DNA of 64,000 nucleotides, taken from Spirochaetaceae bacterium. Lineage in GTDB: Bacteria > Spirochaetota > Spirochaetia > Treponematales > Rectinemataceae. This document shows, one piece after another, positions 52,628-61,372 of the stretch (position 1 is the stretch's first letter; every line of letters begins with the position of its first letter). Position numbers and translations under genes: made by a program. The notes under the pieces were generated by a model. It was not told the origin of the DNA and did no database searches. It was given only the letters and a program-made list of their open reading frames with translations. Where the stretch lies: the NCBI GenBank assembly GCA_025356015.1, contig JANXYO010000021.1:16750-80749 (forward strand), in the 5' to 3' direction.

Positions 52628-52734
52628 ACCTTGACCTACCGGGGGGCCTCGAGGTGCGAGCTTGAAACCCTGAGTGAAAGACCCTAGAATTGCCGCTTGC
52701 TCTCCGGACGCCGCGTGTAAAAAAGGGGCATGCC

Positions 52735-55104
52735 ATGAGTACATCGCCCTTCGGCGAAAACCCAGCACAGGACGATGCAGCGGCTGCGGCACGGCGGTGC
52801 CGCCATGTCATTGAGAACATGGCCCTCGGCTATGCCCACTGCGAGCTCCTCTACGACGGCTCGGGTAAGGCAGTCGACTTCCGCTATCTCGAGGTGAACG
52901 AGGCCTTCTGCCGCCTCACAGGTCTGAAAGAGCCCCTCGGCCGCTGCGTCTCGGAGCTGATTCCCGGATCGACCACAGCCTACCCCGAGATTCTCGAAAC
53001 CTATTCCAGGGTCGCCGCGAGCGGCAAGAGCGACCGCTTCCAGACCGCAGTGGAAGCCCTTGGAGTGGTGCTGTCCATCGCCGTCCAGGCCGCGGGTCCC
53101 GGCCGTTTTGTCGCGATCTTCGACGACATAACCGAAAAGGCCAGGATCGAGGCGGCCATAGCCGCGAGCAACCAGAAGCTCAGGCTCCTCTTCGACGCCC
53201 TTCCCGTCGGGCTCATGGTCCTCGACAGGGACTGGAAGGTCCTCCTCCACAACCGCAGGCTCGAGGAGGTCCTCGGACTGCCATCCGAGGCCATCGCCCA
53301 GGGCGGCAGCAAGGAGATCGCCATGCTGCGTCCCGATGGCAGCACCATGGGCAGGAGCGAATACATCAGCGCTAGACTCAAGGCGGGCGAGAAGAGCGTC
53401 AAGGGCGTCGAGTTCTGCCTCAGGGATGGCTCAGGCAGTCTCAGACACCTCCTGGCAAGCGGCTCCACCTGCACTCTCCCCGACTGGGCCTCGATCCTCG
53501 TCATGGAAGACATAAGCGAGAGACGCAGGGCCGAGCTGGCCTGCCGCGATTCGGAAGCGATGTTCCGCCTCATCGTCGAGACCGCAGCCGAGGGCATCTG
53601 GCTCATCGATGCCGAGTCGAAGACGAAGTACGTGAACGAGTACATGGCGAGGATCCTCGGCTACAGCTCCTCCGAGATGGGGGGCCGCGACATCGCCGAT
53701 TTCCTCGACGAGGCCGGAAGAAAGAGGGCCGCGCACAATCTCGCGATGAGGAAGGCCGGCCTGAGCGAGACCTACGACCAGATCCTCAGGGCGAAGGACG
53801 GCCACGCGGTGCCGACCCGCATCTCGGCAAGCTCTCTGCGCGATCACTCGGGCCTCTACCTGGGCGGCCTCGCGATGGTCACAGACCTTACAGTCAATGT
53901 GGACGCCCAGGGCCAGCTGGCCAAGAGCGAGCACCGCTTCAGCGCCGCCCTCGACGCATTGCCCTTCCCCGTCCTGATCTGGACGGGGGAAGGCGAGGTC
54001 GTCTTCGTGAACCGGGACTGGACAGGCCTGACCGGCTACCGCAGCGAGGACCTGCCCTCGACGGCGGCCTGGGTCGCCAAGGCCTTCGCCGGCAGGGACG
54101 AGGCCGTCCTCGCCTCGATCGTGGAGCGCATGGGCTCAAGGGAGGCGAGGCACCTTGGTGTGTTCGAGCTGGCCAACGCCTCGGGGAAGAGCCTGGTCTG
54201 GGACTTCAACACGGCCCCCATCGGCCAGCTGGGCGACGCAAGGATGGCCTTCATCATCTCAGCCGTTGACATCACAGCGAGGGTCGTCGCCGAGCGCGAG
54301 GCCGAGGAGAGGAGGAATCTCCTCATCCGAAGCGAGCGCCTCGCCTCCCTCGGCGTCCTCGTCGCAGGCATGGCCCACGAGATCAACAGCCCCAACCACA
54401 CGATAGCCCTCACAACGAGCCTGCTCGGCGAGGTCTGGTCCTCGGTCCGCCAGGTCCTCGACGAGGCCCTCGCCGGGCGCGAAGACCTCCTCCTGGGAGG
54501 CATCGAGTACGCCGAGCTCCGCGAGGAAATGCCAAAGCTGATCAAGGGGGTCCAGGAGGCCTCGAGCCACATCGACGGAATCGTCAAGGGGCTCAAGGAC
54601 TTCTCGAGGTCGGACGAGGGCATGGAGCTGTCGGCGGTCGATGTCAACACCATGGTCACCGCGAGCATCGCGATCATGAAGCCCCAGCTCAGGAAGTCCA
54701 CTGACAACCTGGTCGTGCAGCTCGGATCGGGCCTCCCCTTGGTGCTCGGTGACTTCAACCGCCTCGAGCAGGTCATGGTCAACCTCCTGCAAAATGCCTG
54801 CCAGGCCCTGACCGACCGCAGCCAGAGCCTCGTGGTGACAAGCCTCTTCGATCGGGAGCGGAACATGGTCCTAGTCAAGGTAAAGGACGGGGGCATCGGC
54901 ATGGGCGCCGAGGTCATCGAGCACATCAGGGAGCCCTTCTACACGACCAAGAGGTCGAGCGGGGGCCTTGGCCTGGGCATATCGATCTCCGTAACCATCG
55001 TCGAGGAGCTGGGAGGCAACCTGGACTGGGAATCAGAGTCGGGAGAGGGGACGACGGCCACATTGAGCCTGCCGGCCATGACGCAGGGGGGGCAAGTCCC
55101 GTGA
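52735..55104 (+). CDS. Multi-PAS sensor histidine kinase (NtrB-like)
   Basis: 789 residues from ATG 52735 (AAGGGG site). Four PAS domains lie in tandem at about 20-135, 145-265, 275-395 and 400-525. Next comes an H-box ERLASLGVLVAGMAHEINSPNHTIAL (His at about 555), then an HATPase domain with NLLQNACQAL, DGGIGMG, IREPFYTTK and GLGLGISIS. It has no membrane segment, so it is a cytoplasmic sensor of redox, ligand or light-type signals. The stop overlaps the GTG of the NtrC-type regulator by 4 bases, so the two form a coupled two-component pair. Confidence 0.93.
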   Translation: MSTSPFGENPAQDDAAAAARRCRHVIENMALGYAHCELLYDGSGKAVDFRYLEVNEAFCRLTGLKEPLGRCVSELIPGSTTAYPEILETYSRVAASGKSDRFQTAVEALGVVLSIAVQAAGPGRFVAIFDDITEKARIEAAIAASNQKLRLLFDALPVGLMVLDRDWKVLLHNRRLEEVLGLPSEAIAQGGSKEIAMLRPDGSTMGRSEYISARLKAGEKSVKGVEFCLRDGSGSLRHLLASGSTCTLPDWASILVMEDISERRRAELACRDSEAMFRLIVETAAEGIWLIDAESKTKYVNEYMARILGYSSSEMGGRDIADFLDEAGRKRAAHNLAMRKAGLSETYDQILRAKDGHAVPTRISASSLRDHSGLYLGGLAMVTDLTVNVDAQGQLAKSEHRFSAALDALPFPVLIWTGEGEVVFVNRDWTGLTGYRSEDLPSTAAWVAKAFAGRDEAVLASIVERMGSREARHLGVFELANASGKSLVWDFNTAPIGQLGDARMAFIISAVDITARVVAEREAEERRNLLIRSERLASLGVLVAGMAHEINSPNHTIALTTSLLGEVWSSVRQVLDEALAGREDLLLGGIEYAELREEMPKLIKGVQEASSHIDGIVKGLKDFSRSDEGMELSAVDVNTMVTASIAIMKPQLRKSTDNLVVQLGSGLPLVLGDFNRLEQVMVNLLQNACQALTDRSQSLVVTSLFDRERNMVLVKVKDGGIGMGAEVIEHIREPFYTTKRSSGGLGLGISISVTIVEELGGNLDWESESGEGTTATLSLPAMTQGGQVP

Positions 55105-56495
55105 GCGCCGTCACCTACCCCGCCTTCCCGGTCGCCATCGTCGACGACGAGGAGACCATCCTCGCGAGCGTGACGGGCATCCTCAAGGCCGAGGGGATCA
55201 CGAACGTGATCAGCGTGCAGGACCCGCGGCGTCTTGAGATCCTGATCGCCGAGCGCGGCGTGAGGGTCATCCTCCTCGACCTCGTGATGCCCGTCGTCGG
55301 CGGGGTCGAGCTGCTCTCGCGGATACGCCAGGACTTCCCGAGCGTCTCGATCGCCATCGTGACCGGCAACAAGGACGTCGATAGGGCCATCGAGTGCATG
55401 AAGCTCGGCGCTGCCGACTACCTGACAAAGCCCGTGGAGAGGGCCCGCCTCGTGACGACCGTAAAGCGGCTGATCGAAATCCAGGACCTCGCGGCCGAAA
55501 ACCAGGCCATCAGGGACAGGCTCCTCGATCCGGGCAAGGCCAGGCCTCTCGCCTTCGATCCGATCATCGGGACTTCCGCGGCCCTCGACAGGGTCATGCG
55601 CTACGCCGAGGCGATCGCCCCGACCTCCCATCCGGTGCTGATCACCGGTGAGACAGGCGTGGGCAAGGAGCTCTTCGCCCGGGCCGTCCACGAGCTTTCG
55701 GGACGCAGCGGGGCCTTTGTCGCAACCAACGCCGCCGGCCACGACGACACCTTCTTCTCCGACCTCCTCTTTGGCCACAGGGCCGGGGCCTACACCGGCT
55801 CCACGGGAGCCCTCGAAGGCCTCCTGGACAGGGCCAAGGAGGGCACCCTCTTCCTCGACGAGATCGGGGACCTCTCCCGGACATCCCAGGTCAAGCTCCT
55901 GCGGACCATCGAGACGGGGGAGTACTATCCCCTCGGATCAGACCTGATGAAGCGCAGCAAGGCTCGCATCGTCGTCGCCACCAACCGCGACCTCGACCTC
56001 GCCATGGCCGACGGGAGCTTCAGGAAGGACCTCTTCTTCCGCCTGAACAGCCACCATATCGAAATTCCCCCCTTGCGGGAGAGGATGGCCGACCTTCCCG
56101 TGCTCGTCTCCCACTTCATTGGCAAGTCGGCAACCGAGCTGGGCAAGACAGCCCCCCTGCCCTCCCCTGCCCTCCTCGCCCTCCTCGGCGGCTATGGCTT
56201 CCCGGGCAATATCAGGGAGCTCGAGGCCATGGTCTTCGAGGCGATGACCACGCACAGGGGCGACTTCCTGGGATGCGAGGCCTTCGCCAAGATCGCCCCG
56301 GCCTGCGCAGTCGCGTCCAAGGCCCGCTCCCGGGTCCTGGACTTCCCCGAACCCCTGCCCTCGCTCAAGGAGATATCCGAGCTCCTGGTCGCCGAAGCCA
56401 TGGCGAGGGCCCATGGAAACCAGTCCGTGGCGGCCAGGCTCATCGGGGTCAGCCCCCAGGCGATCAGCAAGCGCCTCAAGAAGGGGATCGACTAA
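55101..56495 (+). CDS. NtrC-family sigma-54-dependent response regulator
   Basis: 464 residues. The receiver domain has IVDDEE, phospho-acceptor Asp in VILLDLVMPVVGG (~57) and LTKP (Lys ~110). The AAA+ domain has Walker A GETGVGKE (~188), Walker B TLFLDEIGD, and the arginine finger RKDLFFRLN. The sigma-54 contact loop reads GAYTGS instead of the usual GAFTGA; Tyr for Phe is tolerated in the family. A C-terminal Fis-type HTH is present (NQSVAARLIGVSPQAISKRLK). It should activate RpoN promoters such as the one at 56673, 178 bases downstream. It is coupled to the kinase before it. Confidence 0.94.
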   Translation: MSAVTYPAFPVAIVDDEETILASVTGILKAEGITNVISVQDPRRLEILIAERGVRVILLDLVMPVVGGVELLSRIRQDFPSVSIAIVTGNKDVDRAIECMKLGAADYLTKPVERARLVTTVKRLIEIQDLAAENQAIRDRLLDPGKARPLAFDPIIGTSAALDRVMRYAEAIAPTSHPVLITGETGVGKELFARAVHELSGRSGAFVATNAAGHDDTFFSDLLFGHRAGAYTGSTGALEGLLDRAKEGTLFLDEIGDLSRTSQVKLLRTIETGEYYPLGSDLMKRSKARIVVATNRDLDLAMADGSFRKDLFFRLNSHHIEIPPLRERMADLPVLVSHFIGKSATELGKTAPLPSPALLALLGGYGFPGNIRELEAMVFEAMTTHRGDFLGCEAFAKIAPACAVASKARSRVLDFPEPLPSLKEISELLVAEAMARAHGNQSVAARLIGVSPQAISKRLKKGID

Positions 56496-56672
56496 ACGGA
56501 GATTAAAGCCCGCAACCAAAGCGCGGCACCCGTAGCTCCTTTCCAGACAAACAATAGCCCCGATCCCTCCTGGACGGCTTAAACCTTGGTTGTCGTGGAA
56601 GGGCCGCAGGCCCCCTTCCCTCTCCGCTCTCAAGTTATTGTGCCAGCATAAATAAGAAGCAGAGGTCACTTC

Positions 56673-56688
56673 TGGCACGAGGAATGCT
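56673..56688 (+). promoter_or_regulatory. Sigma-54 promoter of the corrinoid/kinase operon
   Basis: TGGCACG-N4-ATGCT matches the RpoN consensus except for one base (ATGC for TTGC), with correct 12-base GG-GC spacing. The predicted start of transcription (~56698) is two bases before the ATG at 56700, so the message would be leaderless. The upstream 180 bases hold two inverted arms (CAACCAAAG at 56513 and CCTTGGTTG at 56584) and a GC hairpin at 56597-56620. The arms are possible activator sites. Confidence 0.72.
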
Positions 56689-56699
56689 ATGTAGTCACC

Positions 56700-57500
56700 A
56701 TGAACGCCGCAAGTGCAGAAATCGATGACCGCAAGGGACCAAGACAGGCCAGGCAAAAGCGGGTGTTGGCCCGGGAACTCCGCGACAGGGACATCCTCCT
56801 CAGCCTTGTCGCCCACGACCTCAGGAACCCCTTCTCGGTCCTCATCTCGGGCGCCGGATTCCTCGCTGAGCATTGCGCCGATCTCCCCCATGAGGAGCTC
56901 GTCTCCCTCCTCAAGGGATTGAAGCGCCAGGCCGAGAAGAGCCACCAGCTCTGCGAAGAGCTCCTCACCTGGTCCAAGGGCCGCTCGGGCACCCTGGTGC
57001 CTATCCTCGAGGACCTGGCCCTCGATCCCCTCATCGACCGGATCCTCGCCTCGCAGGCCGACTCGGCCCGATCCCGGTCCATCCTGATCTCCCGCAGGGG
57101 GGCCTCGGGCCTCTCCGCCTTCAGCGACCGCTGGATGCTCGAGGCATGTCTGCGCAACCTCCTGGCGAATGCCGTGAAGTTCAGCCCCCGGGGTGGCACT
57201 GTCCGCGTATGCGTCAGCCCCTCCGCCGAGGATGTCGTCATCGAGGTCAGGGATTCCGGGCCTGGGCTGAGCGAGGCCGAGATCGAGCTCCTGTTCAGGA
57301 GCGAGGTCGAGCCCTCCCGCATTACCGCGGGAGGAAGCGCCAAGGGCACGGGCCTTGGCCTCATCCTCTGCCACGATTTCATGCGGAGGCTGGGAGCCTC
57401 GATCGAGGCAAGCTCAAGGCCCGGCGAGGGTGCCACCTTCTCCATCAGGATCCCGACGGGGAGGTCGCTTAGCAGCTCCTCTGTTCCCCGCACCAGGTGA
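56700..57500 (+). CDS. Short histidine kinase without a sensor domain
   Basis: 266 residues. The H-box is ILLSLVAHDLRNPFSVLISGAG (His about 39). The ATPase domain has NLLANAVKFSP, DSGPGL and GTGLGLILCHDF. There is no PAS, GAF or membrane segment; only ~30 residues precede the H-box. It therefore probably takes its signal from a partner protein, plausibly one of the operon products. No ribosome site precedes ATG 56700, consistent with the leaderless message predicted from the sigma-54 promoter; GTG near 56761 is an alternative. It overlaps the corrinoid gene by 4 bases. Confidence 0.87.
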   Translation: MNAASAEIDDRKGPRQARQKRVLARELRDRDILLSLVAHDLRNPFSVLISGAGFLAEHCADLPHEELVSLLKGLKRQAEKSHQLCEELLTWSKGRSGTLVPILEDLALDPLIDRILASQADSARSRSILISRRGASGLSAFSDRWMLEACLRNLLANAVKFSPRGGTVRVCVSPSAEDVVIEVRDSGPGLSEAEIELLFRSEVEPSRITAGGSAKGTGLGLILCHDFMRRLGASIEASSRPGEGATFSIRIPTGRSLSSSSVPRTR

Positions 57501-58189
57501 TGCCAGACATGGACATGGAAACGGTGATCCTGGAGACGAGGGCGCGGCTCATGGCCGCCATACTCGACGCCGACCGGGCGAGGGCGGCCGCCCTCCTCGC
57601 GGACTGGGGCGAGGCCAGGGGCCCCGAGACGGCGGCGATCGAGATCCTCGAGCCCACCCTCGAGAGCATCGGCGCCCTGTGGGACGGGGCGCAGCGGATT
57701 TCACTCGCCCAGGCCTATGTCGCGGGCAAGGTGGCCGAGGACTTCCTGATCGCCGCCGCGGGCAAGAGCTGGGACGAACGCCCCTGCGCCGGGATCGCCG
57801 TCATTGGCAACATCGAGGACGATTTCCACTCGCTTGGGCGCAGGATGGTCGGCATCTTCCTCGCCTCGGCCGGGTGGAAGGTCTACGACCTCGGCAACGA
57901 TGTCCTCGCCGACGCCTTCGTCGAGACCGCCCTCGAGGTCGGTGCCTCGGTCATCGGCGCCTCGGCGATGATGTACGCGACAGCCATGAACATAGCCTCG
58001 ATCCGCGAGGAGATCGACCGCAGGAATGTCTCCTCCACGATAAGGCTGGCCGCCGGAGGGGCGGTGTTCAGGCTCAGGCCCGAGCTTGTGACCGAGGTCG
58101 GGGCCGACGGGACGGTCGGCAACGCGATACGGGCTCCCGAGCTCTTCTCCCGCCTCGCGGCCTTAAGCCCGCGCGGAGTGCAGCCGTGA
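57497..58189 (+). CDS. Corrinoid (B12-binding) protein, MtbC/MtaC-like
   Basis: 230 residues from GTG 57497 (ATG 57500 and 57509 are alternatives). An N-terminal helical cap (B12-binding_2 type, ETAAIEILEPTLESIGALWDGAQRISLAQAYVAG) covers about 1-90. A Rossmann B12 domain carries the base-off cobalamin motif D-x-H-x-x-G in NIEDDFHSLGRRMVG (~108-118). GASAMMYAT and AAGGAVFR follow. In methyltransfer systems such proteins shuttle a methyl group between two methyltransferases. Here it is coupled to kinase genes and a UroD-like protein. A MerR or light-type B12 sensor is the main alternative. Confidence 0.88.
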   Translation: MMPDMDMETVILETRARLMAAILDADRARAAALLADWGEARGPETAAIEILEPTLESIGALWDGAQRISLAQAYVAGKVAEDFLIAAAGKSWDERPCAGIAVIGNIEDDFHSLGRRMVGIFLASAGWKVYDLGNDVLADAFVETALEVGASVIGASAMMYATAMNIASIREEIDRRNVSSTIRLAAGGAVFRLRPELVTEVGADGTVGNAIRAPELFSRLAALSPRGVQP

Positions 58190-59214
58190 CAGGCCTCGAG
58201 CGCGTGAAGGCTGCCCTGGGCGGCAGCCCTTCGGACCTCGTCCCCGCGACCGCCACCCTCTCGCTCTACGGGGCCCGTCTCACCTCCTGCCCCCTGGCCG
58301 AGTACTACAACGTCAGCGAGCGCTATGTCGAGGGGCAGCAGGCCATCGCCGCCGCCTTCGATCCCGACATCCTCTTCACCCCCTTCCTCGCCGCGGCCGA
58401 GACCGAGATCTTCGGAGGCCGGGCCCGCTACTTTCCCAGGGCGGCCCCGAACATGGTCTCTCCCGGCTGCAGCGGCGCCGCCGAGTTCGTCGAGCGGGGC
58501 CTGCCCGACCTAAAGGGAGATCCGCGGATCGCCTACCTCAGGAGGGCCACCCGGGGCCTCGCCGAGCGATCTGAGGGACGGGCAGTCGCGGCCGTCTTCT
58601 ACAGTCCCATGGACATCCCGCCCCTGGCGATGGGCATCGAGGTCTGGCTCGAGACCCTGCTCTTCCACGAGGAGCTGGCCCTGGAGGTCATCTCCCTCGC
58701 GACAGAATACTTCATCGAGCGGTCGGGCTTCTTTTTCGAGGACGGGGCCGATGTCCTCGCCCTGCCCCTGGTGTTCTGCAATCCCCTCATCGTGACCAAG
58801 TGGGTGGCCGAGCACATCGCCGCACCCGCCCTCGCCAAGGCCTTCGCGGCCGCTGGCGGCCCCATCATCCTCCACCACGGCGGATCCCCGATCAACGAGA
58901 TCGTGGCGGCCTTCCGCGGCCTGCCGGCCGTGGTCGGCCTCGTCATCGACGCAAAGGACAGCTTCTCAAGCACGAGGCGCGAGCTCGGGGACGAGATCGT
59001 CCTGCTCGGGAACATCGACGGCCCGACCCTCGCCACCCGTACAAGCGGGTCCTGCGCCGAGCTGCGCGAGCTGATCCTCAAGGACCGCGCGGGCGACCCC
59101 CGCTTCATCCTCGCAAGCTCGGCGGCCGACGTCGCCTGGGAGACCCCGCCCCAGAACATAGCGGCCTTCCTGGGTCGGCCCATGGCCGGGGCCGAGACAG
59201 GAGAGCCGCGATGA
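58186..59214 (+). CDS. Uroporphyrinogen decarboxylase-like methyltransferase (MtaA/MtbA family)
   Basis: 342 residues from GTG 58186. It is a UroD-fold TIM barrel (DILFTPFLAAAETEIFGG, SPMDIPPLAMG, ADVLALPLVFCNP, VLLGNIDGPTLAT). Within this fold, corrinoid-linked members move methyl groups from a corrinoid protein to a thiol. The position where methyltransferases carry the zinc-binding H-x-C reads PIILHHGGSP, so the Cys ligand appears missing. It sits between a corrinoid protein and DUF1638, a set found in many anaerobes. True haem-pathway UroD is excluded by context and lack of the usual N-terminal motifs. Confidence 0.82.
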   Translation: MTGLERVKAALGGSPSDLVPATATLSLYGARLTSCPLAEYYNVSERYVEGQQAIAAAFDPDILFTPFLAAAETEIFGGRARYFPRAAPNMVSPGCSGAAEFVERGLPDLKGDPRIAYLRRATRGLAERSEGRAVAAVFYSPMDIPPLAMGIEVWLETLLFHEELALEVISLATEYFIERSGFFFEDGADVLALPLVFCNPLIVTKWVAEHIAAPALAKAFAAAGGPIILHHGGSPINEIVAAFRGLPAVVGLVIDAKDSFSSTRRELGDEIVLLGNIDGPTLATRTSGSCAELRELILKDRAGDPRFILASSAADVAWETPPQNIAAFLGRPMAGAETGEPR

Positions 59215-59807
59215 GCGCGCGCGGCTCGAGGATCGGTCTCGGCTGCTCGGTCCTCGCCATGGAGATAGAGAGCCTGCGCTCGGCGGGAAGGCTCTCGCTC
59301 GACATGATCTACCTCGACTCCATGCTCCACATGGACCCCTCCCTCCTTGCGGAGAGCATGGACCAGGCACTCGGCAAGGCCCGTGAGCGGGGGGACGAGG
59401 TCCTCCTCGTCTACGGGGAGTGCCAGCCCTTCATCGGCGACCTGGTCCTCGAGGGCGGGGTCAGCCGCGTCCAGGGGACCAACTGCATCGAGCTCCTCCT
59501 TGGCCGGAAATCCTACCGCGAGCTTCTGCGCGAGGGGGTCTTCTTCGTCCTGCCCGAGTGGTCACAGAGATGGCTGGAAGTCATGGGCCTCCACCTGGGG
59601 CTTGACGCGCGCACGGCCAGGGACCTGATGGGCGAGATGCACACGAGGATCCTCTACCTCGACACCGGGGTGATCGAGGTCCCCTGGACGAGCCTGCGCG
59701 CGATGTCGGCCTACACGGGACTCGAGTTCGAGGTGCGAAGGACCGGCCTCGAACTCCTTGCCAAGGCCCTGGCCGAGGCGATGAGCGGGGTGGGGGCCTG
59801 TCCGTGA
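59211..59807 (+). CDS. DUF1638 family protein
   Basis: 198 residues. LGCSVLAMEIESL at the start, LVYGECQPFIG in the middle and MHTRILYLDTGVIEVPW near the end are DUF1638-like. DUF1638 genes are regularly found with corrinoid proteins and UroD-like methyltransferases, and their role is not established. It overlaps the UroD-like gene (ATGA) and the following kinase (GTGA). Cys residues at about 12 and 72 could bind a metal or cofactor; this is speculation. Confidence 0.82.
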   Translation: MSARGSRIGLGCSVLAMEIESLRSAGRLSLDMIYLDSMLHMDPSLLAESMDQALGKARERGDEVLLVYGECQPFIGDLVLEGGVSRVQGTNCIELLLGRKSYRELLREGVFFVLPEWSQRWLEVMGLHLGLDARTARDLMGEMHTRILYLDTGVIEVPWTSLRAMSAYTGLEFEVRRTGLELLAKALAEAMSGVGACP

Positions 59808-61372
59808 GCGGCGGCGAGGGGGAGAGGCTCGCGCTCGGCCTCATGACGATGGACATGTTCGAGGCGATCCTCGACAACGCGGACAAGCCCGGAAGGATCG
59901 CCGAGCTCCTCAACCTCCAGATCCGCGAGCTCATCGGGGCGAAGGTGGTCGTCCTCCTCAAGACGGCCGACTGCCTCGATGGCAGGAGGGAGACGATCGT
60001 CTCCGTCTGCCCCGAGCGCCTGCGCGGATCGGTCGACTGCGAGGAGCTCCACCAGCTGGCCGCCTCGGGCGCCGAGCTGGCCGGAGCATCGGTCTGGAAC
60101 ATGGAGCGGGGCCCTGCCGAGGCCCGGGCGGCCATCGCCGCCCGGGGCTGGCACAACGCCCTTGTCCTCCCCCTCGTGGGGGAGGGGGAGAGGCAGGGCT
60201 TCCTCATCGTCCTTGGCCTCGTCTCGGAGGACCAGCACCTTCGCATCGCCGGAACCCTCGACCAGATGGCCCGGGTCCTCGGCCTGGCCCTGAGGAATTC
60301 CGTCCTCTACGAGAACCTCGAGCGGATTGTCGAGGTCAGGGCCAGGGAGATCAGTTCCCATGAGCGGGCCTTCCACGCCCTCACCGAGGCCCTGCCCGTC
60401 GGGATACTGCGCGCCGACCTCAACGGCAAGGTCCAGTACGCCAATGAGCGCTGGTGGGAGCTCGGCGGGATGAGGCAGGAGGACTACACAGGCCGCCACT
60501 GGGCCGAGGCGGTCTACGAGGAAGACCGCTCACGGGTGATCGAGTTGGCCGGGACCGAGCTCGGGAGCGGGCGCGGCATCTCGGCCGAGGCGCGCTTCGG
60601 CCCGGCGCGGACCTGGGTCCTCGCGCAGATCGTGGCCGAGCAAGGGCTCGACGGCCTGACCAAGGGCTTCATCGTGAGCGTCACGGACATAAGGGCCAGG
60701 AAGCTGGCCGAGGAACGTCTGAGCTCGGCCCTCGAGGAGAAGGAAGTCCTCCTGCGCGAGCTCTACCACCGCACGCGCAACACCATGCAGATGATCTCCG
60801 CGATGCTCTCGATGCAGGGATTCCGCTGCAAGGACGAGGATTCCCGGAGGGCCTTCAAGGAGGTCGAGAACAAGATCCAGGGCATGGCCCTCGTGCAGGC
60901 CGGGCTCTATGAATCGAGGAACCTCAACGTCATCGACCTCGAGGCCTACCTCTGCGACCTCGCCTCCCTCCTGTACACGAACTACGATGTGGAGCCTTCG
61001 AGGATCACCATCGAGCTCGACACGGCGAGCGTCTCCGTCCTCATCGATACGGCGATCCCCTTCGGCCTCCTCGTCAACGAACTCGTCTCGAACTCCCTCA
61101 AGTTCGCCTTCCCCGAGGGCCGCAAGGGCAGGATCAGCCTGGGCCTGCGCGAGGACGATGCCGGAGAGGTCACCTTCAGGTTCCAGGACGACGGGGTGGG
61201 AGTGCCGCAGGGCTTCGATCTCCGCCGGGACGGCAAGATGGGGCTGCAGAACATGATCGCCCTCGCGGAAAGCCAGCTCGGCGGGCGGCTGCTCTCCTTC
61301 TCCGGGCCCGGCCTCGCTTTCGAGCTTCGATTCCCCAACCCCGCACCCAAGACAAGCTGCAAGGAGGCATGA
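59804..61372 (+). CDS. GAF-PAS histidine kinase of the HisKA_2 type
   Basis: 522 residues from GTG 59804. A GAF-like domain is at about 15-165, a coiled-coil link at ~165-190, and a PAS domain at ~190-305 (ALPVGILRADLNGKVQYANERWW). The HisKA_2 H-box is LLRELYHRTRNTMQMISAMLSMQ (His about 322). The HATPase domain has NELVSNSLKFAF, DDGVGVP and GLQNMIAL. It is cytoplasmic. HisKA_2 kinases often signal to stress or PhyR-type regulators. Here the next gene encodes an RsbW-like ATPase, so a partner-switch type output is possible. Confidence 0.9.
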   Translation: MSGGEGERLALGLMTMDMFEAILDNADKPGRIAELLNLQIRELIGAKVVVLLKTADCLDGRRETIVSVCPERLRGSVDCEELHQLAASGAELAGASVWNMERGPAEARAAIAARGWHNALVLPLVGEGERQGFLIVLGLVSEDQHLRIAGTLDQMARVLGLALRNSVLYENLERIVEVRAREISSHERAFHALTEALPVGILRADLNGKVQYANERWWELGGMRQEDYTGRHWAEAVYEEDRSRVIELAGTELGSGRGISAEARFGPARTWVLAQIVAEQGLDGLTKGFIVSVTDIRARKLAEERLSSALEEKEVLLRELYHRTRNTMQMISAMLSMQGFRCKDEDSRRAFKEVENKIQGMALVQAGLYESRNLNVIDLEAYLCDLASLLYTNYDVEPSRITIELDTASVSVLIDTAIPFGLLVNELVSNSLKFAFPEGRKGRISLGLREDDAGEVTFRFQDDGVGVPQGFDLRRDGKMGLQNMIALAESQLGGRLLSFSGPGLAFELRFPNPAPKTSCKEA

